This document shows, in pieces, positions 60,701 through 64,000 of a stretch of DNA of 64,000 nt. This stretch comes from VRUE01 sp963728835 (GTDB lineage: Bacteria > Actinomycetota > Thermoleophilia > Solirubrobacterales > 70-9): contig CAVSKZ010000002.1 of NCBI GenBank assembly GCA_963728835.1, forward strand, positions 124,001 to 188,000. The letters run 5' to 3'. Positions within the stretch are counted from its first letter, which is position 1; each line of letters starts with the position of its first letter. A program made the position numbers and the translations under genes. Below the pieces are notes generated by a model, which was given only the letters and a program-made list of their open reading frames with translations, was not told the DNA's origin and did no database searches.

Positions 60701-62359
60701 GGAGGGGTAGCGCCCGTCGAGCATGTCGAGCACGTTCTCGAGCTGTTCGCGGGAGAGCTCGTGGAAGGGCTCCGAGGCCGTGACGAGTCGCTCGACCTCG
60801 TCGACCTCCCACTCGTCGAGCGCCGCCATCGCGACCAGCTGCTGGGCGAGCACGTCGAGCGGGTTCTGCGGGATCACCGTCTCCTCGATCGCCCCTTCCC
60901 GCATCCGCTTGGTGACCACCGCGCACTCGAGCAGGTCGGCGCGGAACTTGGGGAAGATGCGGCCGCGGGAGACGTCGCCGACGGAGTGTCCGGCCCGGCC
61001 GACCCGCTGCAGGCCACGGCTGACCGACTTCGGCGACTCGACCTGGATCACCAGGTCCACAGCCCCCATGTCGATCCCCAGCTCGAGGGAGGACGTCGCC
61101 ACGAGGCAGGGCAATTGCCCTGACTTGAGCAGCTCCTCGACAACGGTCCGCTCCTCGTGGGAGAGCGAGCCGTGGTGGGCGCGAGCGATCTCGACCTGGG
61201 GGGATGCGGGGTCGGGTCCGTCGGGCCGGCTTTCGCCGGGAGTTCCCGACGGACCCGACCCCGCATCCCCTGTGTGCTCAGTCCCGCCCGCGTGCTCGGT
61301 CGCCGGAAGCTCCTGAAGAGGTTCGCCGGCGTTCAGCTCGTTCAGGCGCTTGGCCAAGCGCTCGGCGGCACGGCGGTTGTTGACGAAGATGATCGTCGAC
61401 GTGTGCTCTCTTACGAGCTTGAGGAGCTCGGGGTAGATCGCGGGCCAGATCGAGCGGACGTGGGCGAGGGGCTCTCCATCGGTGGGATTGCCGTCGCCGT
61501 TGGGGAAAGCTGGAGCCCCCGGTTCCGCCATGTCCTCCACCGGCACCACGATCTCCAGGTCGAGCTCCTTGGCCACCCCCGCGTCAACGATCTTGCAAGC
61601 TCTCTTAGGCCCGACCAAGAAGCGAGCAATCCGCTCAAGTGGCCGCTGCGTAGCCGAAAGACCGATCCTCTGAAGGGGCTCTGGGGAGGGGTCTTCAGAG
61701 CCTCCCCGCTGTTGCTCTGAAGACCCCTCCCCAGAGCCCCTCACAAGATGCTCGAGCCTCTCCAACGTCAGCGCCAGATGAGACCCCCGCTTACTCTGGG
61801 CGACCGCGTGGATCTCGTCGACGATCACCGCCTCGGTCGTCGCGAGGATCTCGCGGACGCCGGAGGAGAGCATCAGGTAGAGCGACTCGGGGGTGGTGAT
61901 CAGGATGTCGGGCGGGGTTTTGCGCATCGCCCGGCGTTCCGCCTGGGTCGTGTCGCCGGTGCGCAGGCCGACCGAGATGTCGGCGCCGATTCCGCGCAGC
62001 GGCGCGCGCAGGTTGCGCTCGATGTCGTAGGAGAGCGCCTTCAGCGGGGAGACGTAGACGATCCGCACTCCATCCGCCCGCCGACGGGACGAAATCCGTG
62101 CGTCAGGCGAGGATTTCGTCCCGTCGGCAGGGGTTTGTTCGCGCGAGAGGCGGTCGATGCCCCAGAGGAACGCGGCCAGGGTCTTGCCCGAGCCCGTCGG
62201 GGCGCAGATCAGCGCGTTGTCGCCGCCGGAGATCGCCTCCCAGCCCCCCGCCTGAGCCGGCGTCGGCCCCTCGAAGGAAGCCTCGAACCAGCGCCTCACG
62301 GGGGCGCTGAACGGCGCCAGCGGATCGGATCCCGTACCTGCTTTCGGCTTGGTGGCCAA
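57731..62359 (-). CDS. lhr: Lhr family ATP-dependent helicase
   Basis: The 1542-residue protein has helicase motifs in order: ICAPTGSGKT (I), VSPLKALSYDIERNL (Ia), TTPESLYLML (Ib), VDEIHAVAQSKRGSHL (II), IGLSATQRPLERIA (III), FVNNRRAAERLAKRLNE (IV), LVATSSLELGIDMGAVD (V), LQRVGRAGH (VI), followed by a long C-terminal region typical of Lhr (LHR-core plus winged-helix and beta-barrel domains). Lhr proteins are 3'-5' DNA helicases active on RNA:DNA hybrids and linked to repair. Three palindromic elements are translated as insertions at about residues 78-93, 207-229 and 363-386. I take the TTG 62359; an ATG at 62452 would overlap the divergent ABC gene. Confidence 0.93.
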   Translation of the reverse strand: MATKPKAGTGSDPLAPFSAPVRRWFEASFEGPTPAQAGGWEAISGGDNALICAPTGSGKTLAAFLWGIDRLSREQTPADGTKSSPDARISSRRRADGVRIVYVSPLKALSYDIERNLRAPLRGIGADISVGLRTGDTTQAERRAMRKTPPDILITTPESLYLMLSSGVREILATTEAVIVDEIHAVAQSKRGSHLALTLERLEHLVRGSGEGSSEQQRGGSEDPSPEPLQRIGLSATQRPLERIARFLVGPKRACKIVDAGVAKELDLEIVVPVEDMAEPGAPAFPNGDGNPTDGEPLAHVRSIWPAIYPELLKLVREHTSTIIFVNNRRAAERLAKRLNELNAGEPLQELPATEHAGGTEHTGDAGSGPSGTPGESRPDGPDPASPQVEIARAHHGSLSHEERTVVEELLKSGQLPCLVATSSLELGIDMGAVDLVIQVESPKSVSRGLQRVGRAGHSVGDVSRGRIFPKFRADLLECAVVTKRMREGAIEETVIPQNPLDVLAQQLVAMAALDEWEVDEVERLVTASEPFHELSREQLENVLDMLDGRYPSDRFAELRPRIVWDRTAGTMHGRKGARQLVVTNAGTIPDRGLYGVHLPDGRRVGELDEEMVYEARPGQTFLLGATTWRIEEITRDRVIVTPAPGVPGAVPFWKGDGIGRPAELGRAIGAFAREAVSREPKELAKDYDLDRRAAENLVAYLREQQAATRVVPSDETIVVERFRDEIGDWRLCVLSPYGGRVHAAWGLALAAKIRAERELEADAIWSDDGIVVHLPDADVPPPADLVLVEPDELEDLVVGELSGSALFGSHFRENAARSLLLPRAYPGKRTPLWQQRLKAQSLLEVARDFPRFPVVLETYRECLRDVFDLPALKQLLADLHSRKLSLVEVETPTASPFASSLLFDYVATYMYEGDTPNAERRAAALALDRDLLRELLGQEELRELIDPEALVEVEAQLQHRTEAGRAGDRDALQQVLRNLGDLSAEECAERVAKGYSAASMLEKLVAERRAALVRVNGEERYIAAEHAGMYRDALGVPAPAGLPDSFLAEHPDPLLALVRRYARTHGPFPTAHLAGRYGVDPTPALRELEQAGTLVRGELLPGGTEREWCDSDVLRRVRRASLAHLRREVEPAARDRFARFLPSWQNVDAHRAAGAGPDRLREALVPLQGVALTPKVWEGDVLPRRLGAYSPAWLDELCTSGELVWIGAGARGRNDGRVALYFRDDVRLAGPPPANLKLERPEGEVHDAIRERLAAGPDFWIDLLADLDHPLEELHGALWDLAWAGEVTNDAFAPLRSPRQRAARPPEQGGRRFARSRARGAAVQGRWSLTAALFENGPAAGPRLRAQAELMLERYGIVTRETVLAEGIPGGFSSVYAELGNLELLGTARRGYFVEGLGGAQFALPGAVERLRSLPEDDGSLLLLAATDPANPYGASLPWPKAPSGRRPTRTPGAHVLLRDGAPVLYVERGGKGVVRLVELDPDELAAAVRALADSVVSGRLPKLAVEKLDGDPVIGSGHEDALLEAGFSRGGPRKLTLAAR
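61200..61270. repeat. 26-bp perfect palindrome inside lhr
   Basis: Arms 61200-61225 and 61245-61270 are perfect reverse complements (core gtcgggtccgtcggg) around a 19-base loop. They encode GDAGSGPSGTPGESRPDG and PDPASP between helicase motifs IV and V, without breaking the frame. Confidence 0.85.
61675..61740. repeat. 27-bp perfect palindrome inside lhr
   Basis: Arms 61675-61701 and 61714-61740 are perfect reverse complements (core ctggggaggggtcttcag) around a 12-base loop. They encode the low-complexity GSGEGSSEQQRGGSEDPSPE between motifs II and III, in frame. Confidence 0.85.
62080..62128. repeat. Palindrome family A, copy 3, inside lhr
   Basis: Arms 62080-62097 (gccgacgggacgaaatcc) and 62111-62128 are perfect reverse complements with a 13-base loop. 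They encode PADGTKSSPDARISSRR between motifs I and Ia, nearly the same peptide as at the DUF559 start (PADGTKSAAPGTISSRR). Confidence 0.88.
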
Positions 62360-62402
62360 CCCACCGATCTTACGCCCCCGAAACCGGCGATAGGTTGGGC
62401 CG

Positions 62403-64000
62403 GTGCAAACCTGGCGCGCCTTCTCGCGACTGATCGACGGCTCCGGGCACATGGCCGCATGGGGGCTCGGCCTTTCGGTCGCCCAGGCCCTGGCCCTGGT
62501 GCCGATCGCGTTCCTCGTCCGCTCCGCCTTCGACGACGCGATCCCCTCGGACGACAGCGGTCAGCTGATCGCGCTCGGGGCCGGAATCCTCGGGCTCTAC
62601 CTGCTCAGCCTGGCTCTCGGCCTCGGCGGCCGCTACGCCGTCCTGCGGGTGACCAAGCCAGCCGTCGCCCGAATCCGGTCCGAGCTGATCGACCACGTCG
62701 TCCGGCTGCCCAGCTCCTTCTACGACTCGACCGACAGCGGCCGCCTGCACTCGCTGATCGTGCAGGACACCGAGCGCCTCGACACGATGGCGAAATACCT
62801 GCTGGCGGTGGTGATCCCTTCCCTCGGCACGGCGACGATCCTGCTCGCCTCGCTGGTCGCGATCCAGCCGGTGCTCCTCGTCGTGCTGCTGGTCGCAATC
62901 CCGCTGCTGCTCGGGCTCAGCCGGCTCCTGCGAAAGACGATGCGCCATCGCGTGCGGGAATGGCAGGAGGCCGCGGACGGGTTCAGCGCCGGCGCCCTCG
63001 CCACCCTGCGCTCCGCCTCCCTGATCAAGGTGAGGACGGCGGAGGAGCAGGCGATCGACGAGGGCGCGGTGCGCTCGGCCGAGCTGGCCGAAGCCGGGAA
63101 GCGGGTCGCCTGGGTCCAGCAGGCATACGCGCTGATCCAGGTGGCGCTGGGAGGCGTCGCCGGGGTGATCGTGCTGATCGGCGGCGGCCTGGCCGTCCTG
63201 CACGACTCGATGTCGGTCGGCGACCTGATCGCCTTCATGGCCGTGCTCGCGCTGGCCCGCGGTCAGCTCAACTGGGTGGTCGCGGCCCTTCCCGACATCC
63301 TCAACGGCCTGGCGGCGATCGAGCGGATCGACGAGGTGCTGGCGAGGACCGAGACCGAGCCCTACTCGGGTGGACGGCTCCTCGACGTGCGCGGCGCCCT
63401 CGCCTGGGAAGGGGTCACGTTCGGCTACGCCGCGGACGAGCCGCCCGTGCTCGAGCAGGTCTCGCTCGAGGTCGAGCCCGGCGAGACCCTGGCGATCCTC
63501 GGCCCCACCGGCGCCGGCAAGACGACCCTGGTGGCGCTGCTGCTCGGCCTCTACCGGCCCTGGTCGGGAACGATCCGCGTCGACGGGGTGCCGCTCGAGG
63601 AGATCGACGTGCGAGCGCTGCGCCGGCAGACCGGCGCGCTGCTGCAGGAGGGCACGGCGATGCGCGGGACCGTCGCCGCCAACATCGGCTTCGGCCGGCC
63701 GGGGGCCTCCAGGGCAGAGGTGGAGAGAGCCGCGACGCTTGCCGTGGCAAACGACTTCATCGCCGGGCTCCCCGACGGCTATGAGACCGAGATCGGCGAC
63801 GACGGCATGCGCCTCTCGGCCGGGCAGCGGCAGCGAATCGCCCTCGCGAGGGCACTGCTGGGGTCGCCGCCGCTGCTGATGCTGGACGAGCCGACCAGCC
63901 ACCTCGACCCCGGCACCGCCGAGGCCGTGCTCGACAACCTGGCCGCGATCGAGGCGCGCCCGACCCTGCTGCTGGTCACCCACGACCCTCTGGTCGCGCG
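62403..64000 (+). CDS. ABC transporter, fused permease and ATPase (runs past window end)
   Basis: The frame from GTG 62403 is open to the window end (at least 532 residues). About six transmembrane helices (LGLSVAQALALVPIAFLV through VLIGGGLAVLHDSMSVG) are followed by an ATPase with Walker A LGPTGAGKTTLVAL, signature LSAGQRQRIALARALL (LSAGQ instead of LSGGQ) and Walker B LLMLDEPTSHLD. This is the MsbA/MDR-type exporter layout, a half-transporter that forms a dimer. The start overlaps the upstream region of lhr on the other strand. Confidence 0.94.
   Translation, partial: MQTWRAFSRLIDGSGHMAAWGLGLSVAQALALVPIAFLVRSAFDDAIPSDDSGQLIALGAGILGLYLLSLALGLGGRYAVLRVTKPAVARIRSELIDHVVRLPSSFYDSTDSGRLHSLIVQDTERLDTMAKYLLAVVIPSLGTATILLASLVAIQPVLLVVLLVAIPLLLGLSRLLRKTMRHRVREWQEAADGFSAGALATLRSASLIKVRTAEEQAIDEGAVRSAELAEAGKRVAWVQQAYALIQVALGGVAGVIVLIGGGLAVLHDSMSVGDLIAFMAVLALARGQLNWVVAALPDILNGLAAIERIDEVLARTETEPYSGGRLLDVRGALAWEGVTFGYAADEPPVLEQVSLEVEPGETLAILGPTGAGKTTLVALLLGLYRPWSGTIRVDGVPLEEIDVRALRRQTGALLQEGTAMRGTVAANIGFGRPGASRAEVERAATLAVANDFIAGLPDGYETEIGDDGMRLSAGQRQRIALARALLGSPPLLMLDEPTSHLDPGTAEAVLDNLAAIEARPTLLLVTHDPLVA

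Overview
The window is high-GC DNA with dense, mostly tightly packed genes. Gene content suggests a non-streptomycete actinobacterium, most likely class Thermoleophilia (Solirubrobacterales-like); this is inferred from gene style and no phylogeny was run. Supporting features are an LtrA-family protein, a CIRCE-controlled groES-groEL pair, paralogous winged-helix regulators, an AbiEi/DUF559 protein, secreted multi-domain proteins with Ig-like modules, an Lhr helicase and actinobacterial lipid-type fusion enzymes.

Layout. 1-9 kb: a membrane-anchored PQQ-repeat protein (cut by the window edge), a GNAT acetyltransferase, an SRPBCC protein, a metallo-hydrolase, an MFS exporter, LtrA and a one-chain SDR plus acyl-CoA-ligase fusion. 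9-16 kb: a branched-chain-type ABC uptake system (substrate-binding lipoprotein, livH, a livM-livG fusion, livF) with a GntR regulator and a Rieske oxygenase in the same operon. 16-20 kb: aldo/keto reductase, metallophosphoesterase, a frameshifted RibD-like reductase, a glutaredoxin-like protein and a P450. 20.2-25.6 kb: a genomic island that splits a tRNA-Arg(ACG) gene in its anticodon loop. It carries another complete tRNA-Arg(ACG), a tRNA remnant, a Phd-type antitoxin, two overlapping small ORFs, a DGQHR-domain protein and a DUF1508 protein. 25.7-37 kb: housekeeping and metabolism (thioesterase, enoyl-CoA hydratase, pyruvate kinase, second P450, acyltransferase, SGNH hydrolase, PLP enzyme, FAD oxidase, MFS) with two tRNA-Ser genes. 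37-40.4 kb: a compact cassette of two near-identical 18-residue peptide genes, each behind a three-part palindromic operator, followed by a methyltransferase and a ThiF/E1-like enzyme. This looks like an undescribed ribosomal-peptide modification or signalling system. 40-50 kb: ZIP transporter, K+ channel, cyclophilin, secreted protein, Mrp ATPase, a second regulator plus methyltransferase module, ferredoxin, epimerase and a secreted glycosidase-like protein. 50-64 kb: a DUF559 gene bracketed by palindromes, groESL, an RTX-type protein, a Crp regulator, Lhr and an ABC exporter that runs off the end.

Two window-wide themes stand out. First, long near-perfect palindromes (14-27 bp arms) of several sequence families occur between genes, and also in frame inside genes: three in Lhr, one in the livM-livG linker and one at the start of the DUF559 gene. 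Second, four genes each need the removal of exactly one base to read through, so the assembly probably contains scattered single-base insertions.
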